In this document: one piece after another, positions 1 through 7,259 of the stretch
Layout of the letters: each line of letters begins with the position of its first letter
Position numbering within the stretch: position 1 is the stretch's first letter
Source: Actinomycetota bacterium
Lineage (GTDB): Bacteria; Actinomycetota; Thermoleophilia; Gaiellales; Gaiellaceae
DNA: 9,920 nt
Assembly (NCBI GenBank): GCA_013697465.1
Contig: JACCWU010000312.1
Span: 1 to 9,920, forward strand
Direction of reading: 5' to 3'
Made by a program: the position numbers and the translations under genes
The notes under the pieces: model-generated
What the model was told of the DNA's origin: nothing
Databases searched by the model: none
The model's input: only the letters and a program-made list of their open reading frames with translations

Positions 1-2277
1 AGCGTCAACAGCGAGACCACGCAGCTGATCGACGAGAACGGGAAGGTGATCCAGTTCGGTCTCGGAGGCGCGCCGAATCTCGGGTTCTCGATCGCAAACC
101 CCGAGTCCCGCTTCAACCCGCTCAGCCTGGTCTCCGGTTCCTGGCCCGGCCCGAGCGAAGTGGTCATCGACAAGGAGACCGCCGCGAAGAAGGATCTCGA
201 GGCGGGTCAGGAGATCGCGATCCAGGTGGAAGGCCCGGTTCAGCGGCTCCGGATCTCCGGGATCATGCAGTTCAGCTCCGGCCTCACGATCGGTGGTGCG
301 ACGCTCGCCGGCTTCGACCTTCCGACAGCGCAGCGCCTGTTCGAGAAGGAGGGACAACTCGACGAAATCGCGGTCGCGGCCAAGCCGGACACCTCGGATC
401 CCGAGCTCGTTCGCCAGATCCGCGAGATCCTGCCGCCCGGGACGCAGGTGAAGACGGCCTCCGAGCAGGTTGCAACCGACGCGGAAGAGACGAACGAGTT
501 CATCTCGTTCCTGCGCACGTTCCTCCTCGCTTTCGGCGGCATCGCGCTGTTCGTCGGCTCGTTCGTGATCGCGAACTCGCTCTCGATCACGATCGCACAG
601 CGCACCCGCGAGCTCGCGACGCTGCGTATGCTCGGCGCGTCGCGGAGGCAGGTCCTGCGCTCGATCGTCCTCGAGGCGCTCGTCGTCGGCGTCCTCGCGT
701 CCGTCATCGGTCTCTTCCTCGGTTTGCTCCTGGCGAAGGGCCTGTTCGGCGTGTTCGACCTCTTCGGCTTCACCCTCCCGAATACCGGTCTCGTGTTCCT
801 GACGCGCACGGCTGTGATCGCCGCGCTGGCCGCCGGGATCCTCGTAACACTGTTTGCCAGCCTTCGCCCCGCCTTTCGAGCGACCCGAGTGCCCCCGATT
901 GCGGCCGTGCGGGAAGGTGGGACGCTACCGCCTGGGCGGTTCGCGCGCCTCCGCGGCATCGGAGCCCTGCTCATGATGGGCGCCGGGTTCGCAGCGCTGG
1001 CTTACGGGCTCTTCGGCAGCGGACTCGGGACGACGGAGGTGCTGCTGTACATGGGGCTCGGCGCGGTTCTCGTCTTCCTGGGGACCGCTCTCTTCGCGTC
1101 GCGGCTCGTGCGTCCCTTGGCGCATGTGCTCGGCTGGCCGGCTGCGCAGATCGGCGGCGCGGCCGGCGCGCTCGCACGGGACAACGCTCGCCGGAACACG
1201 CAGCGCACGGCGTCGACGGCCGCGGCGCTCATGATCGGGCTCGCGCTCGTCACGCTCGTCGCGACTCTGGCGTCCGGCATCGTCTCCTCGTTCCGAGGCT
1301 CAGTGAACGATCTTTTCGTCGGTGACTACGCGATCACCGCTCAGAACAACTTCTCGCCGATTCCGACCGACGCCGCCGAGGCCGCCGCGAAGGCCCCGGG
1401 CGTCACCGCGGTCGGCAACGTGCGAGCGGGCGAGGCTCTGATCTCCGGCGGGGTCTCCTCAGTGACCGCGGTCGACCCGGGCATCGCGCAGGTGATCGCG
1501 ATGGACTGGAAGCAGAGCTCCCAGGAGGTCTTCGCGACACTGGGAGACGACGGCGCGCTGATCGACGACGGTTACGCCGACGACAACGGGCTGCACATCG
1601 GCTCGCCGATCGACATGACGTTTCCGAACGGGAGCGCGCGAACTGTGAAGGTCGAAGGCATCTTCGATCCCCCGACGGGCGGGTCGCCGTTCGGGGAGGT
1701 GACGGTCTCGGCCGAGCTCTGGGACTCCGAGGTGCCCGAGCCGCGCAATCTCTACTCGTTCGTGAGGATGGAGGGCGGGACGACGGATGCGAATCAGGCT
1801 GCGCTCGACGAGGCGCTCGTGGACTTTCCGAACGCCAAGGCGGCGACTCGAGGGAAGTTCATCGACAACCAGATCGGCCCGCTCAGCCAGATCCTCAACA
1901 TTCTCTACGTGCTCCTCGCGCTCTCGATCGTCGTCAGCCTCTTCGGCATCGTCAACACGCTCGTCCTCACCGTCTTCGAGCGCACGCGGGAGATCGGGAT
2001 GCTGCGCGCGATCGGGATGACTCGGCGGCAGGTGCGGCGAATGATTCGCCACGAGAGCGTGATCACGGCGCTCATCGGCGCCGCGATCGGCATCGTCCTC
2101 GGCATCGTGCTCGCCGCGCTGTTGATCTACCGCGACGAGTTCATCGTCTTCTCGTTCCCGACGACCCAGGTGATCGTCTTCGTGTTCGCCGCCATCCTCG
2201 TGGGGATCCTCGCGGCTGTGTTCCCGGCTCGGCGAGCGGCCAAGCTCGATCCATTGCGGGCCATCTCGTACGAGTGA
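1..2277 (+). CDS. ABC transporter permease, FtsX/MacB type (5' end outside window)
   Basis: The reading frame is open from the first base, so the gene starts upstream and 758 codons are visible. A GTG at 46 is in frame but is not a believable start, because it sits inside the extracytoplasmic domain. The layout is the duplicated FtsX type. A soluble domain comes first (codons 1-165). Three membrane segments follow, near nt 499-590, 673-756 and 808-880; the first ends in a cytoplasmic arginine-rich loop reading RTRELATLRMLGASRRQV. Two more segments follow (nt 955-1014 and 1036-1110), then another (nt 1207-1285). A second extracytoplasmic domain spans nt 1290-1870, and a second FtsX three-helix block spans nt 1882-2232, again with a loop reading ERTREIGMLRAIGMTRRQV. 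The end PARRAAKLDPLRAISYE is typical of the family. Such proteins pair with a cytoplasmic ATPase to move lipids, lipoproteins or peptides, or to transmit mechanical force. The ATPase would be expected just upstream and is not visible. Substrate is unknown. Confidence 0.93.
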   Translation, partial: SVNSETTQLIDENGKVIQFGLGGAPNLGFSIANPESRFNPLSLVSGSWPGPSEVVIDKETAAKKDLEAGQEIAIQVEGPVQRLRISGIMQFSSGLTIGGATLAGFDLPTAQRLFEKEGQLDEIAVAAKPDTSDPELVRQIREILPPGTQVKTASEQVATDAEETNEFISFLRTFLLAFGGIALFVGSFVIANSLSITIAQRTRELATLRMLGASRRQVLRSIVLEALVVGVLASVIGLFLGLLLAKGLFGVFDLFGFTLPNTGLVFLTRTAVIAALAAGILVTLFASLRPAFRATRVPPIAAVREGGTLPPGRFARLRGIGALLMMGAGFAALAYGLFGSGLGTTEVLLYMGLGAVLVFLGTALFASRLVRPLAHVLGWPAAQIGGAAGALARDNARRNTQRTASTAAALMIGLALVTLVATLASGIVSSFRGSVNDLFVGDYAITAQNNFSPIPTDAAEAAAKAPGVTAVGNVRAGEALISGGVSSVTAVDPGIAQVIAMDWKQSSQEVFATLGDDGALIDDGYADDNGLHIGSPIDMTFPNGSARTVKVEGIFDPPTGGSPFGEVTVSAELWDSEVPEPRNLYSFVRMEGGTTDANQAALDEALVDFPNAKAATRGKFIDNQIGPLSQILNILYVLLALSIVVSLFGIVNTLVLTVFERTREIGMLRAIGMTRRQVRRMIRHESVITALIGAAIGIVLGIVLAALLIYRDEFIVFSFPTTQVIVFVFAAILVGILAAVFPARRAAKLDPLRAISYE

Positions 2278-2291
2278 CGCTGGTTGCGGGG

Positions 2292-3491
2292 TCAGCCGAG
2301 CCGAATGACTCCCTCGGCCGCCAGCGCTGCGATCTCGTCCTCCGCGTAGCCGGCTTCGCCCAGCACTTCGGCCGTGTGCTCGCCGAGGAGGGGAGGCGCA
2401 CGACGGTGCGTCGCCCGCTCGCCGTCGACGGAGAGGGGGAGCGCGGTGAGCCGGAGCTCCGCGATGCGCGGGTGCGGCACCGGCTGGAGGATCTCGAGCG
2501 CCGCGGTCTGCTCTGCCGCGGCGACATCTCCCACGTCGGCGACCGGGGCGGCCGGGACACCAGCCTCGCCGAACGCGGTCTGCCAGACCCGCGTGTCCCG
2601 CTGCCGGAGGCGCTCGGAGAGGATCGCGACGAGCGCCTCCCTGTTCTTCACGCGGTCGGGGTTCGTCCTGAAGCGCGGATCGTCTTCGAGCTCTGGAAGT
2701 CCGACGACTCTGCAGATCGCTGCGAAGAGCCGGTCGTTCCCGCCCGCCACGAGCAGCTCGCCGTCGCTGGTGGGGAGAACCTGGTACGGCGCGACCATCG
2801 GGAACACGGTTCCCTGGCCCGTTGGGACGGTGCCGTCCGCAAGGTGCCCGACGAGGTGGTACCCGATGTAGCCGAGCGCGGTCTCGTAGAGGGACGTGTC
2901 CACGACGGCGCCAACGCCTGAGCGGTCGCGCTCGTGGAGTGCGGCGACGACGCCGAGCGCCGCCCACATGCCGGTTCCCATGTCGATGAGCGACGATCCG
3001 ACCCGCACGCCCGACCGTCCCGGTTCTCCCGTCATGCTGATGAGACCGCCCGCCGCCTGCATGAGGGCGTCGTAGCCGGGCTCCTTGCTGAGCGGCCCGA
3101 CGCGACCGTAAGCCCCGATCGAGCAGTAGACGATCTTCGGGCTCCGCTGGCGCACCGGATCCGGCCCGAGGCCGAGCCGCTCCGCCAGGCCGGGGCGCAG
3201 GCTCTGGAGGAAGACGTCCGCGCGCTCGGCGAGGCGGAGGACGGCTTCGCGCCCGCGCTCGTCCGCGAGCGAGACGGCGAACGATCGCTTGCCCGCGTTC
3301 ACCGAGAGGAACATCGCGCTTTCCCCGTTCCAGAACGGGGGTCCCCACGACCGGCCGTCGTCTCCCGTGTCCGGGCGTTCGACCTTGACGACGTCGGCAC
3401 CGAGCGCCGCGAGGATCTCGGCACAGTAGGGGCCTGCGATCGAGGTCGTCACGTCGACGACGCGTGTTCCGGCGAGTGGCAGGAAGGGCAT
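2292..3491 (-). CDS. CaiB/BaiF family III CoA-transferase
   Basis: This encodes a 399-residue protein, the usual length for the family. Family III enzymes move coenzyme A between carboxylic acids through an aspartyl-CoA intermediate in the cytoplasm. The N-terminus MPFLPLAGTRVVDVTTSIAG has the family's 'PLxGxRVxDxT' opening, followed by a Rossmann-like stretch GADVVKVERP (31-40). The likely catalytic aspartate is D170 in LIDMGTG, matching Asp169 of formyl-CoA transferase by context. YDALMQAAGG (140-149) and a conserved MTGEPG (153-158) precede it. The C-terminal APPLLGEHTAEVLGEAGY (365-382) is also typical. The ATG at 3491 was chosen because the frame continues another 109 codons upstream, but that extension lies antisense to the DedA gene and shows no family similarity. 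No good ribosome binding site precedes this start. Acceptor and donor (oxalate, carnitine, bile acid, racemase-type substrates) cannot be told from sequence. It stands alone on this strand, converging on the permease gene. Confidence 0.93.
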   Translation of the reverse strand: MPFLPLAGTRVVDVTTSIAGPYCAEILAALGADVVKVERPDTGDDGRSWGPPFWNGESAMFLSVNAGKRSFAVSLADERGREAVLRLAERADVFLQSLRPGLAERLGLGPDPVRQRSPKIVYCSIGAYGRVGPLSKEPGYDALMQAAGGLISMTGEPGRSGVRVGSSLIDMGTGMWAALGVVAALHERDRSGVGAVVDTSLYETALGYIGYHLVGHLADGTVPTGQGTVFPMVAPYQVLPTSDGELLVAGGNDRLFAAICRVVGLPELEDDPRFRTNPDRVKNREALVAILSERLRQRDTRVWQTAFGEAGVPAAPVADVGDVAAAEQTAALEILQPVPHPRIAELRLTALPLSVDGERATHRRAPPLLGEHTAEVLGEAGYAEDEIAALAAEGVIRLG

Positions 3492-3525
3492 CGGCGGATC
3501 ATCGCCGCTCTGCGAGGATGCGCGG

Positions 3526-4146
3526 GTGCCGGACTGGCTCGACTTCGACCAGATCGCCGACTGGGTCTCCGGCGAGTGGTGGGCGTACCCGGTCATCTTC
3601 CTCGTCTCGGTCGTGGATGCGTTCTTCCCGCTCGTGCCGAGCGAGACGGTCGTCGTGGTCGGCGGGAACCTCTCGAGCTCCGGCGATCTCGTCCTCCCGC
3701 TCGTCATCCTCGCGGGCGCTTCAGGGGCGATCCTCGGAGACAACATCTCGTACGGCATCGGAAGCTGGGTGGGTGAGAAGACCGTCAAGCGCTGGTTCCG
3801 GAGCGAAAAGTGGAACAAGCGGCTCGAGTGGGCGGAGCAGACCCTCGACGAGCGCGGCGCCTACATCATCGTGATCGCGCGCTTCATCCCCGGCGGGCGG
3901 ACGGCGGTGACCTTCTCGGCCGGGTACCTCTCGACGTTTCCCTGGCGGCGCTTCATCGTCTACGACATCGTCGCGGGGGTCCTGTGGGCGACGTACGCCG
4001 CGCTCCTCGGCTACTTCGGCGGCAAGACGTTCGAGCAGCGCCCGTGGCTCGGGCTGCTCATCGCGCTCGGCGTCGCACTGACGCTGGGGCTCGTCGTCGA
4101 GCTCGTGCGCCACTGGCGGCAGCGCGGCCAGCGCCCGGCGGGCTGA
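3526..4146 (+). CDS. DedA/SNARE-associated family membrane protein
   Basis: A 206-residue integral membrane protein of the DedA (VTT/SNARE-assoc) family. Members act in the cytoplasmic membrane, and several have been linked to flipping of undecaprenyl-phosphate or phospholipids and to proton-dependent envelope homeostasis. The sequence shows FFPLVPSE (33-40) in the first membrane segment, with an acidic residue E40 where the family has one. A second segment carries ILGDNISYGIGSWVGEK (69-85). The hallmark ARFIPGGRT (118-126) follows, then SAGYLSTFPWRRF (131-143) and further segments at about 144-165 and 172-192. The tail is basic. The GTG at 3526 is supported by a GAGG ribosome binding site at 3514-3517, eight bases upstream. 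A nearer ATG at 3518 is in a different frame. It is the first gene of the plus-strand run and diverges from the CoA-transferase gene. The exact lipid substrate is not predictable. Confidence 0.93.
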   Translation: MPDWLDFDQIADWVSGEWWAYPVIFLVSVVDAFFPLVPSETVVVVGGNLSSSGDLVLPLVILAGASGAILGDNISYGIGSWVGEKTVKRWFRSEKWNKRLEWAEQTLDERGAYIIVIARFIPGGRTAVTFSAGYLSTFPWRRFIVYDIVAGVLWATYAALLGYFGGKTFEQRPWLGLLIALGVALTLGLVVELVRHWRQRGQRPAG

Positions 4147-4152
4147 CAACGC

Positions 4153-4171
4153 TTGCAACGACCAGTTGCAA
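4153..4171. promoter_or_regulatory. Inverted repeat, possible operator (TTGCAAC - 5 bases - GTTGCAA)
   Basis: A perfect 7-base-arm dyad, TTGCAAC and GTTGCAA, is separated by GACCA. It lies between the DedA stop codon (4146) and the preferred GTG start of the RmlD-like gene (4177). TTGCAA is itself a palindrome, so the site is also a direct repeat with 13-base periodicity. It is A/T-richer than its surroundings. No run of T follows on either strand, so it does not look like an intrinsic terminator. A repressor or activator site for the downstream genes is the natural guess, but that is inference. A CAACG pair (4147-4151 and 4156-4160) overlaps it. Confidence 0.35.
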
Positions 4172-4176
4172 ACCTC

Positions 4177-4938
4177 GTGAAGCTCCACGTCACCGGCGGC
4201 AGCGGGTACCTCGGGTCGGAGCTCGTTCGGCGAGCCCGCGACGTCACGCTCGAGCGAGTGGAGATTTGCGATTCCGCTGCTGTTCGCGCGCTGCTCGAAC
4301 GTCTGCGGCCCGACGTCGTAATCCATACGGCTTACCGGCAGGACGGTCCCGGCGCCCGGGCGATCACGGTCGACGGCGCGGGGAACGTCGCCGCCGCCGC
4401 GCACGCGATCGGCGCTCGCCTCCTGCACCTCTCGACCGATGTCGTCTTCGACGGCCGCAAGGGAAGCCCGTACGTGGAGGAGGACGAGCCGTGCCCGGTG
4501 ACGGACTACGGCCGGGCGAAGACGGAGTCCGAGGCGCGCGTGCTCGCCGAGCATCCAGATGCCCTCGTCGTGCGCACCTCGCTGATCGTCGGCGGCCCGG
4601 GGCACGAGCCGTCGAAGCATGAGCGCTCCGCGCACGATCCGCGCATCGTGTTCTACGAGGACGAGATCCGCTGCCCGATTCAGGTCGGTGATCTCGCGGC
4701 TGCTCTCCTGGAGCTGGCGGCTCTCGACGTGAGCGGCGTGCTGCACCTCGCGGGCGCGGACGCACTCTCGCGGGTGGAGCTCGCAGAGCTCGTCACCGGG
4801 CGTCCCGTTCGACGTTCGCCGGCGCCGCTCGGCCGCCCGCGCGACTGCCGTCTCGACTCGTCGCGGGCGCGCTCCATGCTGCGAACCGAGGTCCGTGGAG
4901 CCCGCGCGGTTCTCGACGCACGCGGTGCCGACGGCTGA
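4177..4938 (+). CDS. RmlD-like NAD(P)-dependent reductase/epimerase (extended SDR)
   Basis: A 253-residue protein of the extended short-chain dehydrogenase/reductase group, closest in pattern to dTDP-4-dehydrorhamnose reductase (RmlD). The N-terminus MKLHVTGGSGYLG gives the nucleotide-binding TGxxGxLG at residues 6-13. The active-site elements are S86-T87-D88 in LSTDVVFDG and the catalytic pair Y111/K115 in DYGRAK. The late motif RPRDCRLDSSRARSML is the usual RmlD-type C-terminal element. The start is a choice between a TTG at 4153 and a GTG at 4177. I prefer the GTG because it places the Rossmann strand right at the N-terminus as in the family. Neither has a clear ribosome binding site. At 253 residues it is somewhat shorter than typical RmlD (near 290). 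No other rhamnose-pathway gene is visible, so it may act on another nucleotide sugar or an unrelated carbonyl compound. It follows the DedA gene by 30 bases and precedes the DsrE-like gene by 12. Confidence 0.88.
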   Translation: MKLHVTGGSGYLGSELVRRARDVTLERVEICDSAAVRALLERLRPDVVIHTAYRQDGPGARAITVDGAGNVAAAAHAIGARLLHLSTDVVFDGRKGSPYVEEDEPCPVTDYGRAKTESEARVLAEHPDALVVRTSLIVGGPGHEPSKHERSAHDPRIVFYEDEIRCPIQVGDLAAALLELAALDVSGVLHLAGADALSRVELAELVTGRPVRRSPAPLGRPRDCRLDSSRARSMLRTEVRGARAVLDARGADG

Positions 4939-4950
4939 AAGACTCGCGAC

Positions 4951-5313
4951 ATGGCCACGATCCTCATCCATGTCACGAGCGGCCCCGAGAACCCGACGCG
5001 GGCGGCGCTCTCCTTCCTCGTCGCGAAGGCCGCGGTCGATGAGGGGCACGAGGTGTCGATGTTCCTCGCCGGGGACGCGACTCAGCTACTGCGCGACGCC
5101 GTGCTCGACTCGCTCGTCGGCCTTGGGACGGGGAGCCTGCGGGAGTCGTACGACGCAGTCGTCGCGGGCGGCGCGAAGCTCTACGCCTCGGGGATGTCGA
5201 GCAAGGCGCGCGGTGTCGCCGAAGCGGATCTCGAGGGGAAGCCGGTTGAATTCGCGATGCCGAACCGCCTCGTCGAGCTGGCGCTCCAGAGCGACACCGT
5301 CCTGACGTACTGA
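4951..5313 (+). CDS. DsrE-like family small protein lacking cysteine
   Basis: A 120-residue soluble protein that matches the DsrE/DsrF-like fold family by its pattern. It has an N-terminal beta strand followed by a loop, ILIHVTSGPENPTRAALSF (4-22). A second strand is HEVSMFLAGDAT (33-44). The element KLYASGMSSKARG (76-88) sits where sulfur-relay members carry their reactive cysteine. The protein has no cysteine at all; S80 occupies the position next to GMS where a cysteine is usual in thiol-active relatives. Sulfur transfer through a persulfide is therefore unlikely, and it may instead bind a ligand or partner. The start is the ATG at 4951, 12 bases after the previous stop, with only a weak purine stretch (GAAAG) upstream. 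It is followed, after 37 bases, by a thioredoxin-domain gene, so a redox or folding link is possible but unproven. Confidence 0.8.
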   Translation: MATILIHVTSGPENPTRAALSFLVAKAAVDEGHEVSMFLAGDATQLLRDAVLDSLVGLGTGSLRESYDAVVAGGAKLYASGMSSKARGVAEADLEGKPVEFAMPNRLVELALQSDTVLTY

Positions 5314-5350
5314 TCCGCGCGGCTCACGTCTCCGCTGGCAGGCTTGCGGG

Positions 5351-7258
5351 ATGAACCGTCTTGCCGGGGCCACGAGCCCGTACCTCCTGCAGCACGCCGA
5401 GAACCCGGTGGACTGGTACGAGTGGGGAGACGAGCCGTTCGACCGGGCGCGCGACGAGGACAAGCCGCTCCTCGTCTCGGTCGGCTACAGCTCGTGCCAC
5501 TGGTGCCACGTGATGGCGCACGAGTCGTTCGAGGACGGCGCGACTGCCGCGCTCATGAACGACCTCTTCGTCAACGTCAAGGTCGACCGCGAGGAGCGAC
5601 CGGACGTCGACGCCGTCACGATGGAGGCGACGGTCGGGATGACCGGGAGCGGCGGCTGGCCGACGACGGTGTTCATGACTCCGGAGGGCAAGCCGTTCTA
5701 CGCTGGCACCTACTTCCCGCCGGAGGCGCGGCACGGAATCCCCAGCTTTCGCGACGTGCTGGGCGCGGTGGCGGAGACGTGGCGCGAGCGCCGAAGCGAC
5801 ATCGAGCGCCAGGCACTCCGCATCGACGAGGCGCTCCGTAGCATCGCCGAGGCGCCTCCCTCGACCGAGCCGCTGACCGCGTCGATCCTCGGAGAAGCCA
5901 CCCGCGGCATCGCCCGTACGTTCGATCCCGCGTTCGGCGGCTTCGGGCGGTCGCCGAAGTTCCCGGCCGCCTCTACGCTCGAGCTCCTGCTGCGGCGCGG
6001 CGACGAGGAATCGCTGGCCATGGTCACGGCCACGCTCGACGGGATGGCCGCCGGCGGGATGTACGACGTCGTGGGCGGGGGCTTCCACCGCTACTCCGTG
6101 GACGACCGCTGGCTCGTCCCGCACTTCGAGAAGATGCTCTACGACAACGCGCTCCTCACGTCTACGTACCTCCATGCCTGGGTCGTGACCGGCATGCCTC
6201 GGTATCGGGAAGTCGTCGAGCAGACAGTCGAGTACATGCTGCGCGAGCTCGCGCTTCCCGGCGGCGGTCTCGCGTCCGCGCAGGACGCGGACACCGAGGG
6301 CGTGGAAGGGCTGACGTACACCTGGACGCAGGAGGAGGCAGCCGAGGCTGGCATCCCGCCGGAGCTGCTCGAGCCGTTCGAGCACGGGCGGCTCATCGTG
6401 CGAGGCGAGCTCGACGACGACCTCCGGGCGCGGTTGCTCGCGCTGCGCGCTGAGCGTACGCAGCCGTTCCGTGACGACAAGGCCGTCGCTTCCTGGAACG
6501 GGCTCGCCCTGGCCGCGCTCGCAGAGGCCGCATACCGGCTCGAGCGCGGCGACTGGCTCGAGGCCGCACGCGAGCTCGGCGAGCTCCTCCTCGGGCCGCT
6601 CTCGTCAGAGGACGGGCGTCTCTACCGATCGACTCGGGACGAGCGGACGAGCGGGCACGGCTTCCTCGACGATTACGCGAACGTCGCGAACGGGCTCATG
6701 GAGCTGCACGTCGCGACGGGAGAGGCCCGCTGGCTCACGGAGGCGAACCGGCTCGCACGAATCGCGGTGGATCTGTTCGCCGACGATGAGCACGGCGGCT
6801 TCTATCTCTCAGCGGCGGACGGAGACGCGCGGGTTCCGCGCACGAAGGACCTTCAGGACACGCCGATCCCGTCGGGCAACTCCATGCTCGCCTGGGTGCT
6901 GCTCAGGCTCGCGCGCATCTGGGGCGACGACGAGCTCGAACAGCGCGCGGTCGGGGTCTTTCGCCTGGTCGAGCCGGCGGTCAGGCGTGCGCCGGGCGCG
7001 TTTGCGTGGGCACTCTGCGGTCTCGACCTCTGGTTCAGCCCGTCGCGGGAGATTGCGATCGCCGGATCCGTCTCCTCGCCTGTCGCGCGGGCGGCGCTCG
7101 CCACCTTCCAGCCGAACGCGGTCGTCGCAATCGGCCCGTCCGACGAGATCCCGCTCCTCGGGGGCAAGGGCTTCGTTGACGACCAGCCGGCGGTGTACGT
7201 GTGTGAGCGCTTCGTCTGCCAGCGGCCGGTTACCGATCCCGCAGAGTTGGCGGTCTGA
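5351..7258 (+). CDS. YyaL/DUF255 family protein: thioredoxin-like domain plus alpha-toroid domain
   Basis: A 635-residue protein of the widespread DUF255 (YyaL; human SPATA20) family. The N-terminus NRLAGATSPYLLQHAENPVD is the family signature. A thioredoxin-fold domain follows, with S48-C49-H50-W51-C52-H53 as the CxxC redox centre, then VDREERPDVD (78-87) and GGWPTTVF (101-108) with the cis-proline P104. GTYFPP (119-124) closes that domain. The remaining 450 or so residues resemble six-hairpin glycosidase-like (alpha/alpha) toroids. They include GGGFHRYSVDDRWLVPHFEKMLYDN, read across 6076-6149, and the family-typical DDKAVASWNGL (about nt 6472-6504). The C-terminus has the family's YVCERFVCQRP. 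Members are usually annotated 'thioredoxin domain-containing protein'; the reaction is not established. No signal peptide is evident, so it is probably cytoplasmic. Length is a little below the 670-690 common in bacteria. The next gene begins after a single base. Confidence 0.93.
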   Translation: MNRLAGATSPYLLQHAENPVDWYEWGDEPFDRARDEDKPLLVSVGYSSCHWCHVMAHESFEDGATAALMNDLFVNVKVDREERPDVDAVTMEATVGMTGSGGWPTTVFMTPEGKPFYAGTYFPPEARHGIPSFRDVLGAVAETWRERRSDIERQALRIDEALRSIAEAPPSTEPLTASILGEATRGIARTFDPAFGGFGRSPKFPAASTLELLLRRGDEESLAMVTATLDGMAAGGMYDVVGGGFHRYSVDDRWLVPHFEKMLYDNALLTSTYLHAWVVTGMPRYREVVEQTVEYMLRELALPGGGLASAQDADTEGVEGLTYTWTQEEAAEAGIPPELLEPFEHGRLIVRGELDDDLRARLLALRAERTQPFRDDKAVASWNGLALAALAEAAYRLERGDWLEAARELGELLLGPLSSEDGRLYRSTRDERTSGHGFLDDYANVANGLMELHVATGEARWLTEANRLARIAVDLFADDEHGGFYLSAADGDARVPRTKDLQDTPIPSGNSMLAWVLLRLARIWGDDELEQRAVGVFRLVEPAVRRAPGAFAWALCGLDLWFSPSREIAIAGSVSSPVARAALATFQPNAVVAIGPSDEIPLLGGKGFVDDQPAVYVCERFVCQRPVTDPAELAV

Positions 7259-7259
7259 C

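Noticed and set aside
1459..3348. 629-codon minus-strand frame spanning the permease end and the CoA-transferase gene
   Set aside because: It overlaps two well-supported genes in other frames and its product is arginine/proline-rich with no recognisable domain, typical of shadow frames in GC-rich DNA.
3492..3818. N-terminal extension of the CoA-transferase frame to 3818
   Set aside because: The extra 109 residues are serine/threonine-rich, lie antisense to the DedA gene, and precede the family's normal N-terminus at 3491.
3721..5049. 442-codon minus-strand frame opposite the DedA, RmlD-like and DsrE-like genes
   Set aside because: The plus-strand proteins carry family motifs throughout; the antisense product does not.
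5314..5350. Possible terminator or promoter in the 37-base gap before the YyaL-type gene
   Set aside because: Only a 3-base-arm repeat is visible, with no T-run and no convincing -10 or -35 element.
5324..6385. 353-codon minus-strand frame opposite the YyaL-type gene
   Set aside because: It lies opposite the highly conserved CHWC and GGWP region of the plus-strand gene and has no recognisable content.
6471..7259. N-terminal extension of the F420-type oxidoreductase frame back to 6471
   Set aside because: The extension is an arginine/serine-rich out-of-frame reading of the YyaL-type gene; the luciferase-like fold starts normally at the ATG at 7260.
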